Source: an uncultured Lachnospiraceae bacterium
GTDB lineage: Bacteria; Bacillota; Clostridia; Lachnospirales; Lachnospiraceae
Reading direction: 5' to 3'
DNA: 64,000 nt
Assembly: GCA_910586585.1 (NCBI GenBank)
Contig: CAJUKA010000008.1
Location: 1 to 64,000, forward strand
Part shown: positions 54,828 through 63,771 of the stretch, piece by piece
Layout of the letters: every line of letters starts with the position of its first letter
Position numbering within the stretch: the stretch's first letter is position 1
Translations under genes and position numbers: made by a program
The notes under the pieces: generated by a model
Databases searched by the model: none
The model's input: only the letters and a program-made list of their open reading frames with translations
Told to the model about the DNA's origin: nothing

Positions 54828-55913
54828 CTACTGCGGCCTGCCATAAAGCACCTGTTTGTCACTGTCAAATAAATTCCTGTACACTACTTTTCCTTTTGAA
54901 TAAGAGGCATCCACCACCTTTCCGTTTCCTGCATAAACACCTACATGGGTGATGTTCATAAACCTTCCATTGGGCTTGTAGCTCCAGAATACCAGATCGC
55001 CGGGCTGCAGGTTCTGTCTTGATATGGTCAGGTTATGCTCCACCATATAACGCCCCTGCTCCGCTGCAGTTGTGGGAATTATTATCCCTGTCTGCCTGTA
55101 ACACCACATGGTGAGGTAGCTGCAGTCCACATAGCTTCCCCTTCCCCGGTAATTCTGTGAATATGGATCTCCCAGCCGTGACATGGCAAGTTCTACTACT
55201 TTTTTGCCTGCCTCACTTGCAGGGAGATCATAATAAGCAGTCTCCTCTGACATATTCCAGCCATGCCAGTCATCAAAACCATCTCCTTCCTGCGGTGCGG
55301 CAGTATCATATTTTGCGAGATACCATACATTCACGGCATTGGACTGCTGCTCATAAGTTGTGGCTTTACCATAATCATTTTTGATGTTGTTAAATATTTC
55401 CACCTTGTTTGTGACTGCCACCGCAGCGGTGTAGGTCTCCTCCCCGGTGCTGCCATCTTCATGTTCTATCAGCCTTGTCCTTTCCTCATAATCCACAAAG
55501 CAGTCTGCAAAACGGACATAATCCTCCGCATCCAGCCGCACCCTGTTCTCGCCGAAATACAGGGCGTAAAACACCGCCCTGACCAGATCACGGTCGGGCG
55601 GCTCTCCCTCTGACACTTCCTCAATCCTGTCAAGGACAGTATCAAGCTCTGCAAAGCTCTCCTGCATCTTTGCGATATATTCCCTGTAGTCAGCAGGCAT
55701 TTGTGCACCTGCATCCCCTCCCCTGAAAGCAAACCGTACTGCCGCCCGGTTATGGTCCGCGCCGCCGGAAGCCACACTCATAAGGCACACAATAATCAGG
55801 ATAAGCGGCAGGCACAGGGCGGCAGTTACAGAAGCGATCCCTGTCCATGCTTTCTTACTGCTCCCGGCAGCAATGGCAGCCTTCGCTATGACTACAGCAG
55901 ATGCTGGGTCCAT
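54828..55913 (-). CDS. NlpC/P60 cell-wall hydrolase of the conjugation machine
   Basis: The 361-residue protein has one N-terminal membrane helix (residues 23-47), an extracellular linker and a C-terminal NlpC/P60 domain. Its catalytic Cys-264 is in 'YVDCSYL' and His-323 in 'ITHVGVYAG'. Such enzymes cut peptide cross-links so that the transfer channel can cross the wall (VirB1-like role). ATG 55913 follows GGAGGAG and overlaps the GGCT gene by 22 bp. The muramidase-like domain often found in longer homologues is not apparent. Confidence 0.88.
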   Translation of the reverse strand: MDPASAVVIAKAAIAAGSSKKAWTGIASVTAALCLPLILIIVCLMSVASGGADHNRAAVRFAFRGGDAGAQMPADYREYIAKMQESFAELDTVLDRIEEVSEGEPPDRDLVRAVFYALYFGENRVRLDAEDYVRFADCFVDYEERTRLIEHEDGSTGEETYTAAVAVTNKVEIFNNIKNDYGKATTYEQQSNAVNVWYLAKYDTAAPQEGDGFDDWHGWNMSEETAYYDLPASEAGKKVVELAMSRLGDPYSQNYRGRGSYVDCSYLTMWCYRQTGIIIPTTAAEQGRYMVEHNLTISRQNLQPGDLVFWSYKPNGRFMNITHVGVYAGNGKVVDASYSKGKVVYRNLFDSDKQVLYGRPQ

Positions 55914-56389
55914 GTATTCTCCTCCATTCCTTCCAGTTCCTGTACAGCCGCCTCCCTGCAGTGCGAGACACTGTCCATAAGAACCGCTGTGTCAAATCCG
56001 GCATCCTGATATCCCTTCCTGATGGTTTCCAGATAAATGTCTGAAGGCATTCCGATGTGATACCTGTCATTCATCGTGTATGCCATGATAGATTCGCATC
56101 CATTCTCTGTCTGTACCTTTAGATCCGCTTTGCCGTAAAGCCTTGGATATCCCTCATAAACATCAAGCCTTCTCTCATCATCGGGACCGATCTCCCAGAT
56201 CAGCACAGGGACACTGGCACCTTTCTTTGGTTCCACCGTTGCCACAGCAGAGCCGTTGTATCCCCGGAATAAAAGCTCATAGTCCTTAATTTCTCCCTTT
56301 CCAGCCACCCTGGCTGTCGGACACCGTCCCGCCATCTGACTCAGATTTAGATTGGAGCCATAGGCAATATATTTTTTTCTTTTCTGCAT
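55892..56389 (-). CDS. Gamma-glutamylcyclotransferase-like protein
   Basis: The 165-residue protein has the GGCT/AIG2 signature 'AYGSNLN' (residues 9-15) and 'LDVYEGYP', which carries the catalytic acidic residue. The fold releases gamma-glutamyl groups as 5-oxoproline. It lies between amidoligase and NlpC/P60 genes, overlapping the latter. GGCT next to amidoligase is a known pairing in phage and mobile DNA, thought to make and remove isopeptide-type linkages. ATG 56389 follows AAAGGAG. Confidence 0.85.
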   Translation of the reverse strand: MQKRKKYIAYGSNLNLSQMAGRCPTARVAGKGEIKDYELLFRGYNGSAVATVEPKKGASVPVLIWEIGPDDERRLDVYEGYPRLYGKADLKVQTENGCESIMAYTMNDRYHIGMPSDIYLETIRKGYQDAGFDTAVLMDSVSHCREAAVQELEGMEENTWTQHLL

Positions 56390-56425
56390 GTTTCTTCTCC
56401 TTTAAATTTTTTTGATTTCTAATAT

Positions 56426-57457
56426 TTACAGCGTCATACTCATTGCCTGCGCTTCTTCCTCCTGTGGTTCTTCTGACATTTCTTCTGTCTGAATCCTCTC
56501 TGGTTTTGCTGTCTGCACAGCTTCTTTCTTTTCTTTCGCCGCCCGCAGCCGCTCCTTCTGCCGCTGTGCCTGCTCTGGATCTTTCCATGCGATGCTGCCC
56601 TCTAAATTCTCCAGCAGGAACTTCCTTGCAGTCTTGAACTCATCACCGATCATGCCAAGACGCAAAAGCCATGTCCGAAACGTATATTTTTCATTGGTGC
56701 TTGTGGTCTTGATACGCCCCGCGCTGGACTGGCTGAGCGCCTGTGCGGATATCGCCAGACATAATTGGATATAGGTCTTGACCTTCCCTGCATGCGTGGT
56801 GGAGTTAAAGAGACGGAATTCTACCGTCCCTTTCTGGAACACACTGTGCAGGTTCAGGCAGTGATACCTGCTTGTATGGTAATGTTCATAGCTGCCGTCC
56901 CTGCCCTTATACCAGATCTTGCTGATCTCCTGCAGCGTCTGCGGTTTCTTACGGTTGAGTTCCTGCAAAAAATCCTCTTCCACCTTCTTACAGTAACGGT
57001 ACTCCCTGTCCACATCCACCCGCAGCGCCTTATAGATCAGATCCTCCTTGCTGTACATGATGTTCGTGAGGTTGCGCAGCGTTTTTGCATTGTGAGGGGC
57101 TGCGTTGATATGTACATGGATGCCGCTGTTCTCCCCTGCCACCGCCCCCGCATGCCGCAGCTGGCGGATGATCTCCTGTATCCTTGGAATATCGCTGTAT
57201 TCACAAATGGGGGATACAAACTCTACCTTATAGTCATCACCTGCGCGTGTGCCGTCCTTTTTCTTTGCTACGATGCTGGAATCGTACATGACTTTCCACT
57301 TTCGGTTTTGCTCATCCATGACACTGTATTCCTTGTAAAAACCGCCGTCATAGTGTGACGGATATCCAAGATATGTACCAATTACTTCTGCCGCTTTCTC
57401 CCGTGTAATGCCTGTCAGTTCAATCTCTATTCCAAACTTCTGCTCCCGCATGTCCAT
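56426..57457 (-). CDS. Amidoligase (COOH-NH2 ligase fold)
   Basis: The 343-residue protein shows amidoligase landmarks: 'FGIEIELTG' (residues 8-16) with catalytic Glu residues, 'YKVEFVSPIC', and 'GIHVHINA' with the conserved His. The end is a charged low-complexity tail. Enzymes of this family form amide bonds using ATP, with unknown substrate, perhaps peptidoglycan peptides or a conjugation surface protein. ATG 57457 is 14 nt from GGAGG, a little far; ATG 57451 is an alternative. It follows VirB4 in the operon with a gap of 143 bp. Confidence 0.85.
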   Translation of the reverse strand: MDMREQKFGIEIELTGITREKAAEVIGTYLGYPSHYDGGFYKEYSVMDEQNRKWKVMYDSSIVAKKKDGTRAGDDYKVEFVSPICEYSDIPRIQEIIRQLRHAGAVAGENSGIHVHINAAPHNAKTLRNLTNIMYSKEDLIYKALRVDVDREYRYCKKVEEDFLQELNRKKPQTLQEISKIWYKGRDGSYEHYHTSRYHCLNLHSVFQKGTVEFRLFNSTTHAGKVKTYIQLCLAISAQALSQSSAGRIKTTSTNEKYTFRTWLLRLGMIGDEFKTARKFLLENLEGSIAWKDPEQAQRQKERLRAAKEKKEAVQTAKPERIQTEEMSEEPQEEEAQAMSMTL

Positions 57458-57600
57458 AAAACACTTTTCTGCCTCCCCTCTTAAAATTTTTTGTTACTGT
57501 AAAATACTATATTTACATGCCTCTCTCTGGCGGCGCCCTCACGCACGCCCTGAATACAGTCATTGTCCTATTCTTCCGCGTTGGAATAAATTTCAGAAAT

Positions 57601-59451
57601 CTATCGTCCACCAGCATTTCCAAACAGTTTTTCCTTATACTCCGGCGCATGCACCATCAGGTTGTAGCGTTCATTGCCGCACTTATACAGGCACACGCCC
57701 CTCTGCGGATAACGGATCAGGTTGTATTCGCTCTGCTCTAACTGCAGGGTATCAACATAAAATTTCGCGTCAATGTTTCCCGCATTGAACAGGAATGCGT
57801 GGGTAGGAATGGAGAACAGCGGCTTGGTGTACTCCCGGATACCGTCTATGTTAAAATCCTCAAGGTTCTGGCTTGCAAGGATGACTGCACTCTCCTTCTT
57901 GCGCACACGCTTCATAAAATTCCGTATATACTCCACCGCTGTCAGGTTCGTGAGAAACAGATAAAATTCGTCAATGCTGGCCGCCGTGTGCCCGTTGGTC
58001 AGAAGCTCGTTGGACATGTATGAGAGGATATTGAACAGCATGGCATCCTTTACATTTCTGCTCGCCTGCAGAAGTCCCTTCACGCCAAACGTCAGGAAGC
58101 TGCTGTCCGTGATGTTGGTATGCCCGTTAAAGAATTTGGACTCCGCCCCTTTGCACATGGAGTGGAGTCCAAGACAGATTTCCTGCAGTAGTTCTGCGGT
58201 ATACAGTTCTTTTTTCTTCACGTTATAGTGTTCATATTCCTCCTCCATCAGCTCATACAGATCCGAGAGCACAGGATAATCCTCTGGTTTTAATCCCGAA
58301 AAATCCGTATTGTCACAGATGCCCCACTGTTCATACAGCTTTGCCAGCATAATCTCAATGGTGTCAATCTGGCTGTCCGAAAAATTCCTGTATGTCCTGA
58401 AAAAATCCTTTAAAAATGAGATATGCTGGCTTAATTTTGAGGAACAGCGGAACGCATACGGTGCCTCTGTGTCCTCTGGGCTTCCGTTTTCGTCCCATGT
58501 CTTTGGCTCCAGCACATTGATCCTATACTCCCCGCCCATCAGATCCACAAAGCAGCCGCCGAGATTGCCTGTCAGGTCTGTATACTCGTGTTCGGGATCT
58601 AAACAGATGACCTTCATGCCCGATTCCCGCAATGAAGTTAATATCAGCTTTAACAGGTAGGATTTTCCCTGTCCTGAGTTTCCAAGAATCAAAATGTTGG
58701 CATTGGTTTTATCATCCGCCCTCTGGTTAAAGTCCACGATGACATTGGTGCCAAATTTGTCCCTGCCGATATAAAAACCATTTTTATCTGTCTTGCCAGA
58801 GTAGTTAAACGGGAACAGATTTGCCACGCTGGAGGCTGGCAGTGCACGCTCAAACTGCTCCAAAAAGACATTTCTTCCTGCCGGCTGCACGCACATAAAT
58901 CCCTGCTTCTGTCTGAGGAGCAGTCTGTCTACATTCAGTTTTGATCGGATCAGCTCTGTCAGCACCTCCGTCTGTAAAAGTTTCAGCTTCTCCACATCTG
59001 GTGCAGACAGTTCAAGAAACACAGCAGTGTGCAGCAGCGGCTCCCTGTTGCGGTGCATGGCGGCAATGATGTTTGTCACATCCTGAAGGTTGCTTGCGGC
59101 CGTTACGGTCTCCTGCAGGTTCTCCGTGGTTCCCTGTTTCATGCGGTTTTTGTTTGCCGCATTGCTGATGATCTTTTTCTCCTCCGCAGATGTCACCTGC
59201 CGTGTGTAAATGCGCAGGGTGACACCGTCCTTCTCCCCAAGGTGGCGCAGGATTGCCTGCTCGTCAGTGGCAGTAGGGTATTCCCTGAGCGCCCATACGC
59301 TGCGGTAGGTGTTGCCGCAGACATAGTGATCCGTGTAAAACTGGATGACAGACGGGGCAATCATGTCCAGAAATCCCTTGAGTTTCACCTCTCCCGGTGA
59401 CTGTGTCTCCATTTTTTTCTTCCTGTCTTTGTTCATTGTATTTGTTGTCAT
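57601..59451 (-). CDS. VirB4/TrsE-type secretion ATPase
   Basis: Start ATG 59451 (AAGGAGG upstream) gives 616 residues. Walker A is 'GNSGQGKS' (257-264), Walker B 'KVICLDPEHEY' and a later conserved 'IDEFYLFL' lies near 500. This is the energy source of the type IV secretion channel. The length matches TrsE of pSK41-like systems rather than the longer VirB4 forms, in agreement with a separate TrsD-like protein upstream. A Fic/HTH pair interrupts the trsD-trsE interval. The amidoligase gene follows. Confidence 0.93.
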   Translation of the reverse strand: MTTNTMNKDRKKKMETQSPGEVKLKGFLDMIAPSVIQFYTDHYVCGNTYRSVWALREYPTATDEQAILRHLGEKDGVTLRIYTRQVTSAEEKKIISNAANKNRMKQGTTENLQETVTAASNLQDVTNIIAAMHRNREPLLHTAVFLELSAPDVEKLKLLQTEVLTELIRSKLNVDRLLLRQKQGFMCVQPAGRNVFLEQFERALPASSVANLFPFNYSGKTDKNGFYIGRDKFGTNVIVDFNQRADDKTNANILILGNSGQGKSYLLKLILTSLRESGMKVICLDPEHEYTDLTGNLGGCFVDLMGGEYRINVLEPKTWDENGSPEDTEAPYAFRCSSKLSQHISFLKDFFRTYRNFSDSQIDTIEIMLAKLYEQWGICDNTDFSGLKPEDYPVLSDLYELMEEEYEHYNVKKKELYTAELLQEICLGLHSMCKGAESKFFNGHTNITDSSFLTFGVKGLLQASRNVKDAMLFNILSYMSNELLTNGHTAASIDEFYLFLTNLTAVEYIRNFMKRVRKKESAVILASQNLEDFNIDGIREYTKPLFSIPTHAFLFNAGNIDAKFYVDTLQLEQSEYNLIRYPQRGVCLYKCGNERYNLMVHAPEYKEKLFGNAGGR

Positions 59452-59538
59452 TAAATCCTCCTTCACCATTAAACCGGGCACAAAAAAAGTACCAAACATT
59501 CCGTCTGATACTCTTTGTACCCTTTTTTCGTATTTGCT

Positions 59539-60306
59539 TTACATAGACTGTACTGGCGTCTCCTGTTCCTGCACAGCCGCATGCATCAGGTACCTGTCAA
59601 GCTGCTTTTCCTCTAATGACGCTATCATATCAACAAAATCCCCTAATTCTCCATGCGCTGCATACCTGTCCAGTGCGTTGTAGTATTCCAGCCTGTTCTC
59701 CTTTGCGATAGATACTGGCAAAAAACCTTTCCCCATCAGCTGGTAGTTCATAAGCAGCCGGGAAGTCCTGCCATTTCCGTCCAAAAACGGATGTATTCTC
59801 ACAAATTCCGCATGGGTCCATGCTGCAAGCTCGATACCATTTAAGTCCTGTTTCTGTGAAAGTTCCGCATAAAAGTTCTTGATCTGCGCATACATTTCAT
59901 TTCCTGCGGGCGGCGTATGGCTCGCTCCACTGATAACAACCTCTTCCCGTCTGTAGATCCCGCCGGTAAAAATATTTTCCATTAACAGGGCGTGAATATC
60001 TTTTACGATTCCCTCCCCCAGCACAAGCCCTTTGCCGATGCAATCCTTCACATACTGATATGCCTTTTTATGGTTCACTACCTCATAGATCTCCCGGAGG
60101 GACTTCCCGCCAATTGCAATACCATCCTCCAGAACTACTTTGGTCTCAAGCAGGGTCAGCGTATTGCCCTCTATTGCTGTTGAATTATGGGTATACTCCA
60201 CTTCAAAAGCCTTTTCATAAGATACTATTGTCATTTCTGGAAAAAATTTCTTCCCGGCCTCATACCTCTTTTGTTTTTCCAATATTTTAGATAACTCCAA
60301 AACCAC
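59539..60306 (-). CDS. Fic-family protein (second copy)
   Basis: The 255-residue protein carries 'HPFLDGNGRTSRLL' with the catalytic His and the inhibitory helix motif in 'NSTAIEGN'. It shares the 'LEDG..GGK.LR' stretch with the first Fic copy. Start is GTG 60306 or TTG 60300; GAGGTG is better placed for the TTG. The HTH gene directly upstream may act as regulator. Both Fic proteins retain all motif residues and could modify host or recipient proteins during transfer. Confidence 0.9.
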   Translation of the reverse strand: MVLELSKILEKQKRYEAGKKFFPEMTIVSYEKAFEVEYTHNSTAIEGNTLTLLETKVVLEDGIAIGGKSLREIYEVVNHKKAYQYVKDCIGKGLVLGEGIVKDIHALLMENIFTGGIYRREEVVISGASHTPPAGNEMYAQIKNFYAELSQKQDLNGIELAAWTHAEFVRIHPFLDGNGRTSRLLMNYQLMGKGFLPVSIAKENRLEYYNALDRYAAHGELGDFVDMIASLEEKQLDRYLMHAAVQEQETPVQSM

Positions 60307-60367
60307 ACCTCATTCCTCCAAATTTTTTACCATCATCGCATTCCTGTAGAAACCAACAGATACAAAA

Positions 60368-60826
60368 TCACTTTTCCTCATCCACATCTTCCTCTCCAAA
60401 CAGATATTTTGCCCGCAGGTAGTCTGCATGCTCCTTTGTAATCCGCCCTCCCCACTGGCAGGCATTGATAGAGCCGTAGAGTTCTCCCCACAGACAGTCC
60501 ATATGCGACACCTGCTCCTTCTCTCCCTGTATAAATTCATCCAAGGAATGCTGCAGGCTTTCCGGCAGCCCTGTCTCCAGATACTTTTTATCCCTTGGCC
60601 TCCCGTCCTCATCCATGTCATTTCCGGTCTCCAAAAGCACCAGTTCTCCCACGCTGGTCCCAAGCGCTTCTGACAGCTTTGAAAGCAGTTCTTTGCTGCA
60701 CTGTTCAAAACAGATCTCGCCGCAGCAGAGCTTTGACAGTGTGTCCCACGGCACCCCGCTTATTTTTGACAGGCTGTAACGGGACAGCCCTTTTTCTTTT
60801 ATGCATTCTAGCAGTGTCAATTCCAT
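60368..60826 (-). CDS. XRE-like helix-turn-helix protein upstream of Fic
   Basis: The 152-residue protein begins with an XRE-like fold: 'GLSRYSLSKISGVPWDTLSKL' in pieces, and 'LSKLSEALGTSVGELV'. The C-terminal 70 residues are acidic and helical, perhaps contacting a partner. It lies 60 bp upstream of the second Fic gene. A 23-codon frame overlaps its stop and bridges to Fic. It could repress the pair or act as antitoxin. The ribosome site before the ATG at 60826 is weak, so the start is not certain. Confidence 0.75.
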   Translation of the reverse strand: MELTLLECIKEKGLSRYSLSKISGVPWDTLSKLCCGEICFEQCSKELLSKLSEALGTSVGELVLLETGNDMDEDGRPRDKKYLETGLPESLQHSLDEFIQGEKEQVSHMDCLWGELYGSINACQWGGRITKEHADYLRAKYLFGEEDVDEEK

Positions 60827-60891
60827 CACCTCATGTACATTATATTGATATCTGGACAGGAAAGCAACACAAATATGACACTGCCGGGCGC

Positions 60892-61464
60892 TCAGTCATT
60901 TAAGATAATCCACCGCTCCCCGTCAAATTCCTCAAACTTTTCCGTTGTTACATTCTGTTCAAAATAGACTGCAAGTATCCTTCTGATGTCCTCCTCCTCC
61001 GCACGCGCTGCCTTAAATCCCTGCTCCACCAGCATCTTCTCAATACGGTTTAAGTAAGAGAACGTCTCGTGTTCCTTCTGTTTTCCAAGCCGCAGGATCA
61101 GTAAAAATTCCCTTGCAGTCGCCATCTGCACCTGCATTCGGTCAAGATGTCCCGCGTCCAGTTCAAGGAGCTTGCGCACCACGGGATTCTCTTCCTCCTC
61201 CGCGCGTTTCTTTAAATACCTTTTGTTGTCCTCGAAGTTTTCCCTTGAATTGAGACACATCATCTCAATCTCCGTGATGCCTTTCAGCACAGTCATCAGG
61301 CCATAAATCCTTGCCGACAGGCTCTCCTCGGACAATACCGATAAGTTGCTTGGCTGGATCAGGAAAAACACCAGCTCCTCGTTTCTATGGGTGCGGATAC
61401 TGTAATCCGTCAGCTCCCTGATGCCCATCAATTCTCTTGTGGACTGTTCCCTTTTCTTATTCAT
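60892..61464 (-). CDS. TrsD-like conjugation protein
   Basis: The start at ATG 61464 has GGAGG upstream and overlaps the PrgI gene by 8 bp; 190 residues. The sequence resembles the N-terminal part of VirB4 proteins ('ELVFFLIQPSNLSVLSEESL', 'EIEMMCLNSRENFEDNKRYL'). Order PrgI, this protein, VirB4 equals trsC, trsD, trsE of staphylococcal pSK41/pGO1. It probably forms one complex with VirB4 at the membrane. Assignment rests on order and resemblance. Confidence 0.7.
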   Translation of the reverse strand: MNKKREQSTRELMGIRELTDYSIRTHRNEELVFFLIQPSNLSVLSEESLSARIYGLMTVLKGITEIEMMCLNSRENFEDNKRYLKKRAEEEENPVVRKLLELDAGHLDRMQVQMATAREFLLILRLGKQKEHETFSYLNRIEKMLVEQGFKAARAEEEDIRRILAVYFEQNVTTEKFEEFDGERWIILND

Positions 61465-61726
61465 CTGGTGTGTACCTCCATTCAAAATACTGCTGTGTTG
61501 TCAGAAAATATGCACAGGCATAGCGGATAAAATCCATAATGGTCGTATCCTCCACCTGTATGGTCAAAAAGGCATAGGCTCCTGCAATGACTAACGGGAA
61601 CCAGACGCCTGCAAAAGCAAACGCAAATACAGAGAATAAAATAATGGTTCCTGTGACCGCGAGGTCTTTGAGCTCCCACAGCCACATGGATGCCTTTGAC
61701 TTTAGATTATCGGGATAAATATACAT
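61457..61726 (-). CDS. PrgI/TrsC-type membrane protein
   Basis: With ATG 61726 (GAGGAGAGG upstream) the product has 89 residues and two hydrophobic helices ('LAVTGTIILFSVFAFAFAG', 'FPLVIAGAYAFL') after a short N-terminal tract. The family (VirB3-like PrgI) sits beside VirB4 in nearly all Gram-positive type IV systems. The end 'QQYFEWRYTP' is typical. It overlaps the TrsD-like gene. Confidence 0.85.
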   Translation of the reverse strand: MYIYPDNLKSKASMWLWELKDLAVTGTIILFSVFAFAFAGVWFPLVIAGAYAFLTIQVEDTTIMDFIRYACAYFLTTQQYFEWRYTPDE

Positions 61727-61855
61727 TCTTTTCCTCCTCTCCTCTTGATAAGACAGACAATGCCGCATGCAAAAAAATCCGCATACAGCACTGTCAGATT
61801 ATTTCCGGGCGCCCTGTATGCCGCTGGCTGACAGAACGCCCCCTTATGCAGTGTT

Positions 61856-62716
61856 TTAAACTGCCACAGCCCGCGCCACAGTCCTTGACAGGTTGACTGC
61901 ACTCTGCGCTGCATACACTCCGCCCATCAGGTTTGCCTTTGTGCTGGTATCCAGTCCGAACTGCCCTGCAATCCTTGGTACTTCCGTGCTGGAAAGCATT
62001 AATCCAAGCCCTAAGAGCGGATGATCCAGAAATACGAGAAGCCCTGCCGTCAGTATGGTGGACTGCAAAAATGCCGTGACACAGATTCCGATAACCTGTT
62101 TGCACCACTGTGTAAATCCGTCAATATATCCCCTTGGCACGGAAAACATATACAGGCTTCCTACCGCGATCTGGATCACTAGAATACCACCCCGCTTCAG
62201 GTTTGCAAAGAATACTTTGATCACCGCATACCCCATCATCACTGCACAGAATATCTGCAGGATGGGATTTCCGATACCCGGAATGGCCGCTGACATCAAA
62301 GCCCCCTGCGCCATCTCACCAATGCTCTCCGGGTTCACAAGCCCCGATATGGCGGAGCCAAAGGTGCTCTGCAGGGACACACACAGCGAATACAGACTGA
62401 CTGGCAGCACCGTGAACAGGCTGACTGCCATGAAGCCCTTCACATAATTGAGCGCTGTATCCTTCACGCTCCCCCTGCCGCCCTGATATTCAATAGCACA
62501 CTCAAAGGCTCCGACCACAATCCCAACCACGAAAAGCATCCAGCCAAGATACCCAAAAAATGTAGTTACCGCCTGTATCCACGGCAGCTCAAACAGCTCA
62601 ACGCCCATGTTGTTCATCATTGCAAAGAAGTCATTCAGAAAGCTGACGATTTTTCCATAGATCCATTCCACGATCTGATCTAAGACTACATCCGCCACAA
62701 AATCAAATATAAACAT
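61856..62716 (-). CDS. VirB6/TrbL-like channel protein
   Basis: The ATG at 62716 (AAGGGTGG upstream) gives 286 residues with about six membrane helices and a Gly/Ala-rich middle. The polytopic layout with long first helix ('MFIFDFVADVVLDQIVEW') and late 'AGQFGLDTS' resembles TrbL/VirB6-type proteins of clostridial elements. It forms part of the inner membrane pore. The GTG at 62740 is possible but has no ribosome site. Confidence 0.8.
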   Translation of the reverse strand: MFIFDFVADVVLDQIVEWIYGKIVSFLNDFFAMMNNMGVELFELPWIQAVTTFFGYLGWMLFVVGIVVGAFECAIEYQGGRGSVKDTALNYVKGFMAVSLFTVLPVSLYSLCVSLQSTFGSAISGLVNPESIGEMAQGALMSAAIPGIGNPILQIFCAVMMGYAVIKVFFANLKRGGILVIQIAVGSLYMFSVPRGYIDGFTQWCKQVIGICVTAFLQSTILTAGLLVFLDHPLLGLGLMLSSTEVPRIAGQFGLDTSTKANLMGGVYAAQSAVNLSRTVARAVAV

Positions 62717-62743
62717 TTCACACCACCCTTCTACGCTCACAAG

Positions 62744-63184
62744 TCACTGCATCTGCTGCATGCTGCCGTCCTGCTCCCCCTGTGTCATTTCCATATCCTG
62801 AAAAACAGACAGATACTGGTCTATTCCTGCAGATAACTGCCTGTAATCCCCTTTTGTGGGATGATACACATACCAGTCGCTTTTCCCGTCATCTGCCCAT
62901 ATGCAGGGTATGATGCCATCCTTAAAATTTGGATTGGACACCTTCCTTTTTCCCCAGATATCTGAAAAACGAAGGAGCATGCTGTCCACAACACCTTCCT
63001 TTCTGTTAATAATGGATGTTTTGATGCCTTCATACTGATCAGCTGTTCCAGTTGTTACAAATTCTATCCTTGCGCGGATATCTTTGCCGACTGTCCCGAA
63101 ACAGGCCCGTCCCACATATTTCTGCTCCCTTAATATGGCGCTTTTTTCCATCACTTTTTTCAATTCATTTTCAAAAAAATTCAT
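62744..63184 (-). CDS. Hypothetical conjugation-module protein
   Basis: The 146-residue soluble protein starts at ATG 63184 (GGAGG upstream). It has a mixed alpha/beta composition, with 'IRARIEFVTTGTADQYEG' and a Met/Gln-rich end. I do not recognise it. It lies between the pilin-like and VirB6-like genes, so a role at the channel or as cytoplasmic accessory is likely. Confidence 0.6.
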   Translation of the reverse strand: MNFFENELKKVMEKSAILREQKYVGRACFGTVGKDIRARIEFVTTGTADQYEGIKTSIINRKEGVVDSMLLRFSDIWGKRKVSNPNFKDGIIPCIWADDGKSDWYVYHPTKGDYRQLSAGIDQYLSVFQDMEMTQGEQDGSMQQMQ

Positions 63185-63194
63185 TCCGCTCCTC

Positions 63195-63545
63195 CTATAT
63201 TCCAAGAATTGTCCAGATGTATGTCGGCGCTGTCAGTGTAAACACAAGACAGGCAAACAGGATTGCCGGGGCTGCCCACTCAAACTGCCCATGCTTTCTG
63301 TAATCAAAATATGCAGTGCCTAATTTGCCAAAGAAAAACACTGCAAGAATCAAATCAATAGCAGGAAATACCACCTTATTGACCACGGTCTTGATCTGGG
63401 CTGATGCATCCTTCCATGTGCCCTCAATCGCCCCTGCCACATCTCCCGAACCGCTTGCACATACAGTCATCTCGAACATAAGGGCGAGCACAAATACCAT
63501 CATTACAGCTGCCATCCATTTCTTTTTCTTTATCTTTTTAACCAT
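63195..63545 (-). CDS. DUF3852/pilin-like membrane protein
   Basis: The 116-residue protein has a signal-like hydrophobic N-terminus after a Lys-rich start, a short polar segment ('AIEGTWKDASAQIKTVV') and two further hydrophobic helices ('IDLILAVFFFGKLG', 'PAILFACLVFTLT') with the 'DYRKHGQFEW' loop between. This is the DUF3852/VirB2-like layout in clostridial elements. ATG 63545 follows GGAGGAAGGAG. The structured leader B lies directly upstream. Confidence 0.8.
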   Translation of the reverse strand: MVKKIKKKKWMAAVMMVFVLALMFEMTVCASGSGDVAGAIEGTWKDASAQIKTVVNKVVFPAIDLILAVFFFGKLGTAYFDYRKHGQFEWAAPAILFACLVFTLTAPTYIWTILGI

Positions 63546-63584
63546 TTTTTTCTCCTTCCTCCGGACAGTTTTGTGCCCGTAATC

Positions 63585-63670
63585 GAGTAGGGAAGGTTTA
63601 TCTTCCCCCTACTCACCGCGCCGCCGATGCACCTCTTTAGTGGCATTTTTCCTCTGCATCGGCGTGTGCA
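63585..63670 (-). ncRNA. Structured leader element B
   Basis: Minus-strand order: TGCACACG, a 9-bp stem GCCGATGCA/TGCATCGGC (63655-63663 with 63623-63631), then hairpin GAGTAGGG...CCCTACTC containing GGGGAAG and CTTCCC (63585-63614). It has the same plan as element A at 52345-52420 with compensating base changes in the first stem. It lies 40-70 bp before the DUF3852-type gene and probably acts in its leader. Confidence 0.45.
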
Positions 63671-63771
63671 TAAAAAGAGACTGCATTCTATTACAGCCCC
63701 CTTACTTCCTTGATTTAAAATCTCATCCATTTTTCCTTCTGGCTCACTGGTTCTTCCATATTTTACAGGTG

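Noticed and set aside
63530..63730. 66-residue minus-strand frame before the pilin-like gene
   Set aside because: It lies across structured leader B, has poor protein character and no ribosome site; the RNA structure explains the conservation better.
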